From positions 62,001 to 126,000 of the forward strand of contig NW_025933371.1 of assembly GCF_000764305.2 (NCBI RefSeq): a stretch of 64,000 bases of DNA. Direction: 5' to 3'. Origin of the DNA: Hyalella azteca (lineage: Eukaryota > Arthropoda > Malacostraca > Amphipoda > Hyalellidae). Position 1 is the stretch's first letter, and the number at the start of each line of letters is the position of its first letter. Both the position numbers and the translations under genes were made by a program. Under the pieces are notes generated by a model. The model did no database searches, was not told where the DNA came from, and worked only from the letters and a program-made list of their open reading frames with translations. Shown here one piece after another: positions 37,101-50,250 of this stretch.

Positions 37101-38735
37101 TCAGGGTACACAGAAATATTATATATAGAGATGAATATTAGATAATTTTTCACTTGCAGAATTTCGTAATTTACGGGGATTGCGATTTGCCACGATCTCG
37201 AAGACCTGATTGTCGTGAATTTGAAAACGGCACAGAGCGTAATTAATATGGAAGGAGCAAAAATTGTCCACTTAGAATTATATACACTAAAACCGCTGCA
37301 GCTTTAGACACGGTTACGCAATAACGCCTGTTACCATTTGAAAGAAAACCTTAATAAAAACCGACCACCGCTTTCGGTTCATTCAAATCACAGTAACACG
37401 TCGGCACTTGGATAAGATGGAGAACTAAGCGCGTCTAAAGTCTGTCGACCACTGCTTCGTCGCCAGGCAAGGGTTGAGGTTGTGCAATGCAGTTGTACAA
37501 GAGAGTGTTTCCTTCCTACTCAGGAAATACCTGATGTAGCAACTCCACCGCTTAGTTGTTGGGAAATGGGGCATAAAAAAACGCTATTCTACGAAAGGTT
37601 AGAACCGACGCAGATCTTTTCCCAAAAGGGACAGCATGGCAACTGAGTTAGTCGTCATGGTCATCTGAAGACATGCATGAGTATTTATAACGATCCTACG
37701 AGCAATGACCTGCATAGCACCAAAACTGATAAAATTGACGACGAAGAAATTTTCATACTAATGAAGAGCAGTGAATTAAACAGTGCCGAACAAATACAAT
37801 TTAATGATCACGTAACAATCAATAATCAAGTCTGATAATCTAGAAACTATTTTCATACATGATAAACTGTTAAAATAAATTGCAGCAACTGATCTCCACA
37901 TGCATGAATATTTTAAATGTCAATGGAAGTATTTTTTACTATTCATCCAATGTGCTCAAACGCAGAAACATTTCATCGGCAATCTGCTCACTCCGAATTT
38001 TAAAGAGCGAATGAATTCAAAAAGGAATGTAAACTGCAACATTTTAAATGCTGCAGAATCGCAATATAAAGAGTAGTACATAGACTACTTTCAAGACAAT
38101 TTACCGTTCTACCCTACAGATCGATGCCCCTCCGTTCATTGACCTACAGAAATAAAATTACTAACCAGCAGGTACTCTGGAACAGCTGTGATGCGTAGCA
38201 GCCTTGACTACCTCTGCTGTCCTGCAGCTACAACAACAGTTGTGTTGCTAGGAACGCTTTCGCAGCAGCGAGAACAGCTGCACAACGCTGCAGCAACAGA
38301 TGTCCATCGACATGTTCGTTCATTGCCTGCCAGCAGGTTATTGACTTGCAACTGAAGTTTTCCATAAATAAATAAAATAGCTTCTGTTATTGACATACAA
38401 AATATGTCAAATATTGGAATTTTTTGTAATCCATAACGTTGCATCAATAGAAATCAAACTATTACTTACGTACGTTATTACTTACGTACGTAGCAAACTG
38501 GAACTAACGGCTTAACATGGTTGTCAGAATTATAAACCCGTTTGAGGTGAGCCGACAGGATCAAGGTAATTTACAAAGGTTCGGGTAAATAAGTAATTTA
38601 CCCGGTAAATTATTCAAGTAATTATATATAAATAAATACTTCTTATCCCCAGGATAAAAATTCTCTAACAAAGTTATACATCTGAATTTAAATTCCATGT
38701 AATAACATGTCTAAGACTGAGAGAGATTCTCTATT

Positions 38736-38934
38736 TTATAATAAACCCATGTCGGTCGTCACGGTTGCAGGTCCCTGGAACTTGGCGAGCTTGCCGTCTT
38801 CCCGGTAGCGGAGGTCGCTTCCCCGAAGCTTGGCGCCGCGACGATGATCAAAACCCGGGGAGGTGATCGCGGCGACCGAAGTTCTTGGTAATGCGGTACC
38901 ACAACAAGCATTTGAAAAGATAATTCCTGGCAAT
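38736..38934 (-). pseudogene. GC-rich coding-like island with a frame switch, unrecognised
   Basis: This stretch stands out from the AT-rich surroundings by its GC content. On the minus strand an acceptor-like CGTATCAG precedes 38934. A first frame is open for 28 codons (WYRITKNFGRRDHLPGF) to TGA at 38850-38848. From about the same point the adjacent frame continues with strongly GC-ending codons (SDLRYREDGKLAKFQG) to TAA at 38738-38736. Codon-like composition passing from one frame to the next suggests a frameshifted exon, a sequencing error or an inactivated gene fragment. The family is unknown, and the plus strand is also open in part. Confidence 0.25.
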
Positions 38935-41900
38935 CTGATACGATTCTCAATTAAAAATATCGACCTTAAATACATTAACCTTAAGACTGCACTTAGTGGT
39001 ATAAAGTACAAAGATAGCACGTATGACAACTCGCAATCAAACAACAAATGCTAGTGCTGCGATCACTGAACAGCATTACGGACGTTTTAATAAGTCGTAT
39101 GACGAACGTTTGTGTCAGCTGATTTACGGAGATATGTTGCTTTTTTACAATGCTATGAATAATACGACATAAGTTGGTAATTAATGAACACTAGCTGCAG
39201 TTCAATCGTATGTTAATAAACCTAAGTAATATAACGAAAAAATATGGTTACTTCGGTCTGTTACGAGATCAATATCTACGTGACTTTAAGTTTCAAATAA
39301 TTACACCGTAACCAAAATATATAAAGAATTCCTTATAGAAGATTGACTAATTTTTTAGTCTCAGGAACATTTCATATTGATTTACGACCCGCAACACCCG
39401 AACAATAGCTAAAAAGGCATACAAAAATATTGTTGATAATGACAGCCAATCCCCGTCAAACAGCAAAGGCGTGGCGCAAGCGATTCAGGAGCGTGGGGAG
39501 GGAGGCTGACGCAAGGGGTATTGTTCAGGGGAAGATTCAGGAAATTTTTCCTTCTAGACACCAGCGTTTTAATTTTCCTCATACGCTTAAAGGCGATAAT
39601 CATTCGGTCTAATATGCATAAGGAATAAATCTAGACCAGCTAGATAAAGTTTAGAATCCAGAGCTCTTTCGTATTAAAATATAACTAAACGAGGTCGTGA
39701 AAAATATGCTGACGAAATTTTGTTGTTTGTAAACAAATGAATAAATAAAAGGGAATTTACGATATGACTTCCCTGACACGCAAGCGTGACGCGTATTGAT
39801 GTCAATGGATGGATCTTGAAATTTTCATTCTAAATCAAATTAAAATTGAATACGGATGATAAATTAGGATAAAGGACTTTTATCCTATGATTAGGATATA
39901 CAAGTCCTTGAGCTGCATCACGCAGAGGCATGAAGATAACTACCGCGTTTAAAGGCGGATAGTTTTGGTAAATTGTTTTATTCAATAACGTAAACCCCAT
40001 CACCAATTCCTCCTTCGTTCCCTGTCGCCTTAGCCCTTTTTTGCCTTAGCGACCTTCTTATTTTTGAATATATTTTCTTAAATAATAATTTTCCTTCTTA
40101 TTTTCTTAAATAAATGTTGCAAGGGCTAGTGTTAAAGAAATAGATCTTGTAAACAATCAACGCTACATGAGTGGCCGTTTTAGAGCTTCAAAAAGAAACC
40201 CACGGGCGTATGTTGTCGAGATATATTCTACTTCCTCACATGGTGGATTTGCATAAATATTTCTTTGAGGAGTTCATACATTCTTCCATACAGCACAACC
40301 AACAACCAGGCATAGATACAACCTGCAGTGCGATGCTATATCTTAATTTAGTACCATATTCGTCGTGCCAAGCGTAATAGCAGATTAAGATTTACTTACT
40401 TTGATCTTATCGATTGTTGGATAAGCTTTCGATATCAAGATCGAGGTAGAACTCTGGGTTCACAGCCTTTTAAATAATCATAATATTGAGCCATCAGATA
40501 AATTTCTCATGAATACATCGATGTTAATTCAACTATTATGATGAATTATTTTCATGCACAGAAAACGCCAACTTCTAAGCGATTCATTTTGCTGCAGTTA
40601 ACAACCTGTACCCTTGATTTAGCGAACATTAATAGGGATCACTGCCAAGCCTCTTACTCACTAAAACTGCCCCGTCACTTCGCTTTGCCCAAGTCCTGCT
40701 TGCATCATGCAGTCGCTGCTGCTGCTCAACGCTTAGCGAGCGAACACGCGCCCGTTGCCGTGACACTAAAATCGTTTGGCTATGTTGTTTAGACGCGTAA
40801 ATCAAAAGAGTGCTTAATCAATAGATGTGAGGTCTGAGACCAACTCTGCCATATTCTCACAAATTAATATAGCTAAATTGAGCGGCTTTACTACTGGTCC
40901 GGTTGGTGTTAACAGTTTACTCAACAGTTGAAACGATGTAAAATAGGTCGTTTACGCTAGTCTTTTTAATACCATATTCAAAAACGGGTACTGCCTGCCC
41001 GATTAACAGCACACATTAGCGATTGAAATATTCCATTGCTCGGGAACAGACCTAAAAGTAGTAATAAATTAAAATACAAGGCCTCAAAGCCTCGTGTTAG
41101 TTTTGGTGACCACACTGCGCTTCCAAACCCTTAGGTTCGGATGCACGACAGCTACAAAAAATAGCTTCATCGCTTCTGTATCTATACACTCACTCGCAAG
41201 AGCGTCTGATCAGTCCAAGTCGTGGATTGGCTTTATTAACTTGAGCTTCAATATGCTTAGAAAATTTCAACTCATTGTCGACATTAATTTACTAACTGTC
41301 GACATTATTATAAAAACTAAAAAGCCTAGTGAATAGAAAACCATAATTTTCTAGGAACAGTTTAAAGATATCTGTAAAGATGAAGTATGGGAAAAACTTT
41401 AATAGGTCAGTGAAGTAAGGAGGGCTGGCATAGCTGCCATTTCATTTCAGAGAGCGGCGTTGTGCGTAATTTGCCACACGCCCAAACGACATCGCAACAG
41501 CGGCCGAGGGCATCAACCTGCACGCTTTTGCGAACTGCGTAGTTTGTTTGGCGCTCGTTCCCCATGCCCCTGGTGTTCGACTCCCCTCGTGTGCCTCTCG
41601 AAGTTTCCCCCATTCCTCTCTTCACCAGAAGCTGGCCCGCTCTGCTGTAGCTTTCCTCTCTTCTTGGGGACGACCGGGGCGGCCACGTGGAGTGTAGGTG
41701 CCGTCCCTCTAGTTGGGGCTCGAGAGGGCAGAGAGCGTTCATAAATGTCTGACGCGACCATTAACGGCTTTGTGATGACACAAAATATCAAGTCGGCCAT
41801 CATAAACAGGAACCTTTCTGTCTTGAATCAACCGATCTATCATTTAACCTGTCGATTGTGATGCCCAAGTCGAGGCACGTGGGTAGAGACCAAAATACCT

Positions 41901-44340
41901 CTATCCTGTGACTAATCAACTTGGATCCCAAAATGCTGATTAATTAGGAAGTAAAATAATGGTAGGAGACTAAGCAATTACAGATCTGCAAGACCACGAT
42001 GTTCGTGTCAGTCACGGAAACAGTTAATTTTGAAGTAAAAGTTATTAAAGGTGCATCCAACGTGTTAGATCGGCAAGGCGTAAAATTTCAGACAGCCAAT
42101 TGGTTATCTATTTAGTACAGTTGTCACTTACGCAGGCGATTCATGCAGTAACTGTAGTTACAGCGTCAGTCATGTGATACCTCAATCATGTGACGTGATA
42201 CCTCAGTCACGTGACGAAGGAGACACAGTCATCACCACTGATTTCCATACGAAGACTCGAAGACGTCTCTGTCGTGGCATATTTCAAGAATATAACGAAT
42301 TAATTCGTCAGCATCAAAATCAGTTTCTGTTGTCCCTCCAATTTTTTTAGGTGAAGCGAATGTCATGTCTGTCTTGTTCAACGTCTATTGACTACTACTC
42401 AAACTTATGATCACATTCACATTCTATTCATACATCCCAAGTAGATATTTCTTCTCATAGTTCTTCCTTTCAGGCTGATTAGACGTTGCTTGAAAATTGA
42501 ATGGTGAGATGATGAGAATATTGTATAATAAGCATTGTCACCACTGAAAAAAAATAACAATGTAAGATGAAATACAAACGAGTTCGATCCATTTTGGTCG
42601 TTTCCTTGTACGGCCAACGGGCCAAGCGAGGACGTTCTTCACGCGCACGATAAGCAGAGAATCGTCACCACAAATGTCAGCAAAAGATCAAAAGCGTCCC
42701 TAGCCTGAGATATTCTTGTAATAAAGAACCCCAGTTCTCGATCGCTTGTAAATGACACGTTGAAAATAAGGAGACAGCATACTGTATATAAAATCATAAG
42801 GCAGTCCTAACATTGCATGTTCTTTTTAGAAACCGTCATTGACATCAGTAAAAATTATAAATGTAAGAGTACAGTGGTTACTCAGATGGAAGCTTCGTCA
42901 GATAAAAATGAACATGTTGCTCATGAAAGCAATTATTAAGTGACATCAACGAAGGACCTGTGCCATGCAGGCAGCCCAAGACTTAATTCATTTGAATTAT
43001 TCTCATAATTTTAATTTTTCGCTACATTTTTATGGCGTATCAGCGCTCACCATCGCAGATGTTCGTTGCCGGAAAAAGATGCCATTTATGTAAAAATATC
43101 GTCGCCAGAATTTGTCTTTTCGAATCCTGCCTTTATTTTGTTGTCACTTAATGGCCAAGTTCTTGCTAAATGTGGTTATTTGAGCAAGAGTATATATGCA
43201 CTAGCACATGTACATTTCGCGAAATGATGCATGTCCGCAGAATTTCATCACTATCCTTTTCCATTTTGGCAAGACATGAGCATGATACAACTGAAATTCT
43301 AAGAAAAACATCGGAGAGTTGGAGGTAGTGGGGTAACAGCAATGCCAAGACTGATATTTACTAATTAACTTAATGACTAAGGGTCTCTCATGATTGGCAG
43401 GCGCAAAACGTAATTGCGCCTACATAGCACGAGCAGAAAATGGTCTCGAACTATCCGCCCGTGGCTAACTGTAATTACACTAAAAACAACATGGGCTTGA
43501 TTATAAATATAGTTACGAAGTCGTAATCACGTCAACCAATAGTTGACGTTTTTCAAGCGCAACCCACCAATCACGGATAATAATAAATCAGAATAGCCTA
43601 ATAGGATTTCATTATATGTGGCTACCGATTCTGCGACTTCTGTTTAATTATCCGCCTACATATTAATGGTCAGAATTACCAGCCATTAACGGACATGATG
43701 ATCTGATTCAGCATTTATTTCAATTATTCAATCGATCAAAAGTTGTTAATTGGCTGAGTTTCATTCCTGTAAATATGAAACACTTTAATTTAATATTCAG
43801 TGAGGTGATAACGACAGTTTTGTAAGGCGCAGTGGTCGAGCGTCTCAGGTGCGGCAAGCTCGTATCACATCGATTAGTTGTCAACACCGGTGATAAAAGA
43901 TACACATTGTAGTCCAGTCTAGGCTTGTCTTCAGAGTCTATGTAAATTTGGTGAGCATATTCAAAAGTCCATAAATACTCAGCGTGATGAGTGTTCAGCA
44001 TAAATAGATTAAAGTAAACAATTACGTTAGCGCCATTTTTATCAGTATATGAAATTAATCGCCTATTATTATTATTAATGAGTAAATAATTAACTTAATA
44101 TAACTACGTTATAAACTCCATACATAGTTTACAGCAGCAATTCAACCATTTTCCTGCTAATTCATCCATTGTTATTTATTCTCATTGAAATATCAAAAGT
44201 ATCGGTTGTTGACACCGCGTGCAGCCGTGCACTCAATAACAAGAAAATTAGGAATAATTTATTTCTCGTTCACTCTAACGTGCATTCTAAAATAGACTGA
44301 ATATGATCAGTGATGACTGACTCAGTCGTGTGGAGTATAT
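38935..44340. other. Gene-poor interval
   Basis: No recognisable gene. A GC-rich patch at 41440-41750 is open on both strands (111 codons minus, 94 plus) without protein-family signs. A short tandem TGTGATACCTCA(A/G)TCA-type repeat lies at 42170-42215. Confidence 0.45.
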
Positions 44341-44527
44341 GACTGATCACCTGATTGTTGATCGATCACCTGATAAGTGGTGGTAATTCGACCTCAGGCT
44401 TACCGAGACTTTTTATAAGTACTCCCTCAGAGCGTAAAAACAGTCAGGATAGAATTTCTTTATACTCTGCCGAGAGCGGTCATCAATTCTGTTTTAATAA
44501 ACGGTGCTCTAAATTGTCTCAATTTTC

Positions 44528-44928
44528 GGGTCGCCCGCTGAAGACCACCACTGCCCTGTGTAATGGACCATCATGGTTCCTGCCTTCCGGAACGTAGCCT
44601 TCAACACTTCAAGCCGTCCGTATCTAGGCCGTGGGTCGAACCAGCCCTCGGTCGAACGGCCGCTTCTCGAAGGACGACAAATTTTGGAACAGAACTATGC
44701 TATCTGAAACCTAACCTCAGATGCGGTGAACGTAAAATTACGTAATTTAACGATGCCTGGAAGTCATAGTCGATCCGCGTCTGGTGGTGCACGGCAGGTG
44801 GTGGTCAAGGCCGGAAGCGGACACAGCCGAGTGGTGCACGGCTGATTGGTGTAGGTCCGGAGAGATCCAAGGCGTTCGATTCAGGGCTTATTGGTGCACA
44901 AAATTGGTGGTGCACGGCTGCGCTCCCT
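44528..44928. mobile_element. ~400-bp insertion in copy A, MITE-like
   Basis: Absent from copy B at the equivalent site. The flanks CAATTTTC (44520-44527) and CCATTTCC (44929-44936) resemble an 8-bp target duplication; copy B has one CCATTTTC there. The element ends are only loosely inverted (GGGTCGCCCGCTGAAGACCACC against a right end ending in TGGTGGTGCACGG...). Internal GGTGGTGCACGGC motifs occur three times. No transposase is encoded. Confidence 0.55.
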
Positions 44929-45070
44929 CCATTTCCTATATGAACAGACCCAAAGCATAATATAATTGGATCCATACCACCTGTCGCAGCCCCGGCATCA
45001 TCGGGAACGTGAACAAGACACATCAGACTTGGCTATACGGCATGAGACCGTAAACGCTGATAGGCTTCCC

Positions 45071-45305
45071 CATGGTTGAACTATATTAAGTTGACCCACG
45101 AGAAGTTCTGTCTTTCATTTCAGCTTTCTTGTTACGTCACTGAGATCGAGAAACGTAAACAATCCCAGAATTCACATGCCGGATTGGTTGACTGGTTTGA
45201 TCGCATTTCGGTAATTGGTTAATGCCCGTGACGTCACAGACGAAAAACAAATTACATCCGCAAAAATTACATCTCATGGGTCAACCTTATACTAGTTCAA
45301 CCATG
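45071..45305. mobile_element. 235-bp MITE with ~30-bp terminal inverted repeats
   Basis: It starts CATGGTTGAACTATATTAAG and ends with the inverted counterpart (GTTCAACCATG), arms about 31-34 bp with a few mismatches. It interrupts copy A: the flanks GGCTTCCC (45063-45070) and GGCCTTCCC (45306-45314) look like an 8-9-bp target duplication, and copy B has the uninterrupted TAGGCTTCCCTAGCT. It is non-coding. The length of the target duplication would suit a hAT-like superfamily (inference). Confidence 0.8.
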
Positions 45306-45930
45306 GGCCTTCCCTAGCTTGGCCGCAGCACAGCTGTTCCGTATACCAACACTTGCGCCGTAGCGGCTTATGCTAAATTAGACCAACGCGCGCGGCACAT
45401 TCAGGCCGGGTTCACACCATACTGCCGGGCACGTGCCAGTCACGGTCTAGTCCAATATTCTTTAATGCATTTACATAGAAGCATTCACACCACGGGCATG
45501 GCAGGTGCCTAATGACTGATCACCTGATTGTTGATCGATCACCTGATTGGTGATACATAATTCTACCTCAGGCTCACCGAGAATTTTTGTAAATACTCCC
45601 TCAGCGCGTAAAAACAGGATAGAATTTCTTTGTACTGTGCTGAGAGCGGTCACCATTTCTGTTTTAATATCATTAGATGGTGCTCTAAATTGTCTCCATT
45701 TTCTACATGAACAGACCCAAAGAATAATATAATTCGCTCCCTACCACCTGTCGTAGCCTGGACATCATCGGGTACGTGAACAAGACATATAATCAGACTT
45801 GGCTATACGGCATGAGGCCGTAAATGCTGCTAGGCTTCCCTAGCTCGGCCGCAGCACAGCTGTTCCGTACCAACACTTGCGCTGCAGTGGCTTATGCTTT
45901 TGCGGTTTAGCCCAACGCGCGCGGCACATT

Positions 45931-46155
45931 CAGGCCGGGTTCATACCATACTGCCGGGCCCATGCCAGTCACGGTCCAGTCCAATATTCTTTCATGCATT
46001 AACATAGAAGCATTCACATCAAGGGCAAGGCAGGTACCTTGCAAGGCTTGTGTGAATGCTTATATGTAAATGCATGAAAGAATATTGGACTTGACCGTCA
46101 CTGGCATATGCTTGGCAGTTGGCACGTGCCCGGCAGTTTGGTGTGAACTTGACCT
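45931..46155. mobile_element. Foldback element (~225 bp) at the end of copy B
   Basis: The left arm CAGGCCGGGTTCATACCATA... and the right arm ending ...GTTTGGTGTGAACTTGACCT are inverted over about 100 bp, sharing GTCCAATATTCTTTCATGCA and GCCGGGC-type segments. They meet around GGCAGGTACCTTGC at ~46035. Copy A carries only the left arm (45402-45510). It resembles a palindromic MITE; no target duplication could be set. Confidence 0.7.
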
Positions 46156-49100
46156 TACTCATCTTGACGCGCACACGCGAAATCTTTCTTCGTTCGGTGG
46201 CATTGTGACATCATCATATTTATTGTACTGTGTTACTTTTAAAGACGCTTAACTTTTTACGCCTTTCGACTTCTTATCATATGTAAATATTCAATAAGAA
46301 ATTAGTTTGACTAGCACGTATAGGTTCATCTATTATTCCTTATATTTGGGCAAAAATTTCTCCTAGAAAGGTGACTAGAATTGAGAACTTACAAAATATC
46401 ACAGACAGTATAATACAAACTAATGACATAATCAATGCTGATATACATTGTGTAGTAGATTAACCGGAGAAAATGCATTTATCAGCATCTAGCGGGCTCC
46501 CGGTCACACAAGACAGCTAGGAGCATGTGTTCAAACAGTATCAAACGTGCTACTCTCTTGCACACATGTGCTGCATGAAGGGGGAAATGTTTCATCTTTT
46601 TATGCGCCAATAAATAGAATAAATTCATTGCATAATAGTCATGGTCGAATGGTGGAATTAAACTTCTGGAGAATGTGCAGACCATAAAGAAAGGTTCTAA
46701 TTAATAATAAGGTTTAATTAAGAAATTAATTTGCAATTGGATGCTTTGAAAGCATTATCGCACTTAAATTAGCTTTTCATCAAGCACCAGAAGCTCCAAT
46801 AGGCATTAATGTTAGCTCAAAAAATTGGCTCAACACTGAAAAACCAGCAGGGAAATGTCGAATTACTGGAAGGGTCACGGATTGGTGACAATCGACCGCA
46901 AGTTAATCACAATGACCATGCATTCTTCCATGTCATATTATTCCATGAACACTGAGTCCGTCAATTGTCGATCAGCTGCCATAATAGTCTATCAACACGT
47001 TCGTCCTAGGTCAACTTAAGTTTTGCCTAAGTATTTAATAAAAGATGCGCTCATGAATGAATGAACCAAGCATGAGATTGCCTATAGCTTACTGCGAGAA
47101 TCAGACGAATTTGCGGTCAGAAAATTTAGCACCTAAAATTCTTGCTCTAAGGAGACTAAATTCTGCAAGAGAACCAAACATAGGAGTAGAATTTATCATG
47201 AGTTAGCAAAATGACAGGCGAGAGGTCATAATTGATGTCAACACGAGCACTGCGCGAGAAAAAAATGTTCACAGGAACAAAACACCAAACGCGTGCGAAG
47301 GAAACGTGCGCGGGAGGAAGTGAGCGAAGGAAGGGTGACTATGCATCGTGACGCTGTCGCCTCGTGGCCTTGAGGCGAGTGCAGTTCCTCAGGCAGCCAG
47401 CAGCGGCATTGTGGGTGCCACGCGATAAGGTCCACGCGTGGTAACAAAGAAGGTGCAGGGAACGTTTTACCGTCCTTCAAGGTCGCATCAACATCACTAT
47501 TCAAAATATCTTCAGCTGATTTAAAGGGGAGTAAATCAAACGAATCAACTTCTCGAATATTAACATTATTGTGGATAATAGTTCTGATTCCAGAGTCAAA
47601 AAGTTTCGTTAATAAGCCTTTGTCTATAATTATGCGGCGTTAATCGACCTCGTTCACCATCAGTGCGTCGCTCAATGTAAAGGGTTCGACAACTGTACGG
47701 TACAAGTCCGACAACGGCTTGTGGAAAAATAATTAGAATTATCATCCTGCATTTTATCAATTAAAATTGTAATTTGGAGCAGAACAACTTGCTACAACAC
47801 TCGCTCACGATGGCAAAATAAAAGCTGTGTTAGATAAACAGGCACAGTTATTACGTTATGCTAGCGAGTGATCAGAGAATACCAATACAGGTGTGAGGTC
47901 TTCTTATCCAACGTCGATTGTTAAAGCAATTATCAATCCGCAAGTATTAATAGACGATGTCAGGCATTAGTTTCATTCGACACACCGTCGGAGGTACAGC
48001 GCTGCGCAACGCACGAGTGATGGTCGCGAGATGGCAACCTTGCAGGGCGGCGCTCGAGGCTACTTCACCTCCAGTGTATGGCAGGCTGCGGCAGTCTTAA
48101 CAAATCGATTAATGCTGATTTCCTCGAAACTTAATTAATACCCAACGAAAATTTTCAAATGCACGTAACAATCGCATGATGCGCTTCAGGAGTTAATAGT
48201 TTTTTTCAATTTTTAAAAGCGGAACACGACACAAACTTTGTAAAAAATCGTTCGTAGTTTGTATCTGTGCACAATGAAATTCTTGGCTCCAGGTGAAGAA
48301 TATGGAATGTGCCCAAAAGCCACGACGATATATTTCTTACTTATTAAAGATCAAACAGAATAGATACTCGTAAGACACATACTCCTTGTAAGAATGACCA
48401 GTAATAATTAATACACACACATTCTTGATATGATGATGAGTTTTATATTGCACCTCTTAATATTTTCTCTTGATTGCAATAATAAGTTTGGCTCTGTGGA
48501 ATGTATTCTTCCCAAATGGTAAACTTTAATTTGTGCTCGAAATGCCAGCAATTTTTAGACCAAGTGAGTCTTCATTTCAATCGTAGCCACAAGCATACAA
48601 CCACATCAATACTAGATAGTTCGTTTAATCGTAAATCAGGAAGCAAAATGTGCAAGTGGCAGCAGAACACAAGCCGTGCAGGTGTCCATTCCGCAAACGC
48701 TTGCAGGCACAAACAAAATCAACAGGAGCTTTAAAGGCATCAGGTTCAAGGCCAACCAGGCTATCAGTTGCCTTGGGTCCGTAACGATCATCGTGGCCGC
48801 ACTCGACACATAATTAAGTGCTGCTCACAATCTCCAAGTCGAATAGACCGAAGAACACCTCAACTTTGAAATACTTGTTGGTCAAGGCACATCCGTGTAA
48901 CAGATTACATCCCAAGCTGACAGCAGTAGTAATTTTCACGAATTGTCAACTTTTCACCTATTTCTTACGAAGTTGACTATGTGTTTTGACACTCACAAAT
49001 GCAATGATGAGCCGATCGACGATTTTAAAAAGTTTACGGCAAGTGTTCCCTCCCACTCACCAGTGGGAGGGCACACTTCGATCGAGGAAATTGTGTTAGG

Positions 49101-49963
49101 TTATTCTTGGATACAAAGAGCACGTCAAGCGTCGAGGCTGAGTTAGTCGCGAGTTTAGGCAAAATGTAAGTGCAGTACTTGTCATTATCATATTGGCATG
49201 CATGCCTGCCTGCTAAGGTTTATGAGCATTACGAAGGAACCTGAATGATGACTTACACTATTAATTAAGCTGAACAATAAAGCTGCAAGATAATTTGAAT
49301 TGAAACATCACGGCTATTGAAGTTGACTGAAAATGTGCATGCTTACGATGGAGAATGCGAATAGCTTAGATGAAGTATAATGCTGTTAGTAAGGTGACGT
49401 TAAAAAATAAATGTTTATAGTGAGAATCGCTTCAATTATTTAAAAATAAGAAATTTATTGTATGATAGATGATTGACTATAACGTATTTATTATTCATTT
49501 TGGATTAATAATGTTCAGATTGTAAAGTAACATACAAACATACGGAATATTCTTCGGCATCACTGAAACAAAAAATCCCGCACTATTTGGCGGCATGTCT
49601 CTTAACAACTTGTCACAAAGTAATTAAAATCGCTAAAAATTGCAAAATACACAGTTAATGAAAATTAAGAGTAATTCGTCCTGAAACAAAAATAAAAAAG
49701 CTATCAGCATAAAAATGATATTGCTACGCACAACATATTTTCATAAATAATTTTATCAATAAAACCACAGAATAGAATTTTAGTGTACAGTCATGCGACC
49801 AAATGTTTTAACGTGTGTAATAAACAGACAGGTTAACAAAATATATGCGAATTAAACATATACGATTTGGCCTGTAACGGCTCCAACTCATGCGAATATT
49901 GAATGGAAGTTCAAATACCTGACTTCGGTAGCGGTGGTTGAGATACCAACTAGAGAAAATGTC
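46156..49963. other. Gene-poor interval
   Basis: No recognisable gene; GC-richer stretches at 47230-47480 and 48000-48090 are without coding character. It contains the hairpin at 49041-49078. Confidence 0.45.
49041..49078. repeat. 17-bp hairpin with 4-nt loop
   Basis: AAGTGTTCCCTCCCACT (49041-49057) pairs with 49062-49078 with a single mismatch around the loop CACC. Confidence 0.9.
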
Positions 49964-50250
49964 GTGTGTGCGCATCTTGATGTTGTTAAATATGTTGATC
50001 GCGAAGTGTGCGCACGTTGATGTTGTTGAATATGTTGAACATGTTGATCGCGGAGTGTGCGCACGTTGATGTTGTTGAATATGTTGATCGTGGCGTGTGC
50101 GTATGTTGATGTTGTTGAACATGTTGATCGCGAGGTATGTGCATGTTGATGTTGTTGAATATTTTGATCGTGGAGTGTGCGCATGTTGATGTTGTTGAAC
50201 ATGTTGATCACGGAGTGTGCGTACGTTGATGTTGAATATGTTAATCGCGC
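49964..50250. repeat. ~40-bp minisatellite, about seven units
   Basis: Units of the type GTGTGCGCACGTTGATGTTG plus TTGAATATGTTGATCGCGGA repeat in tandem. One unit is lengthened by a duplicated ATGTTGAAC, and the last is shortened. Minus-strand frames across it (104 and 142 codons) reflect the repeat. Confidence 0.9.

Larger units (their letters stand above)
28699..38735. other. Gene-poor interval
   Basis: No recognisable gene in 10 kb. Seen: an inverted repeat at 31797-31883; a 35-bp direct duplication at 34095-34164; a CAG/GCA-rich island at 38190-38330; and a 16-bp duplication ATTACTTACGTACGT at 38461-38492. Confidence 0.45.
44341..46046. repeat. Tandem duplication of a ~533-bp unit; left copy interrupted by two insertions
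   Basis: Copy A (44341-45510) and copy B (45514-46046) align from TGACTGATCACCTGATTGTT through GGCTATACGGCATGAG to the GCATTCACA segment. Copy A is about 635 bp longer because of two inserted blocks (44528-44928 and 45071-45305). With these removed, the lengths agree to within about 20 bp. The copies differ at roughly one base in ten by eye. Confidence 0.85.

Noticed and set aside
41407..41744. 111- and 94-codon frames on opposite strands
   Set aside because: Both arise from a GC-rich patch low in stop codons; no splice context, no codon bias and no recognisable motif.
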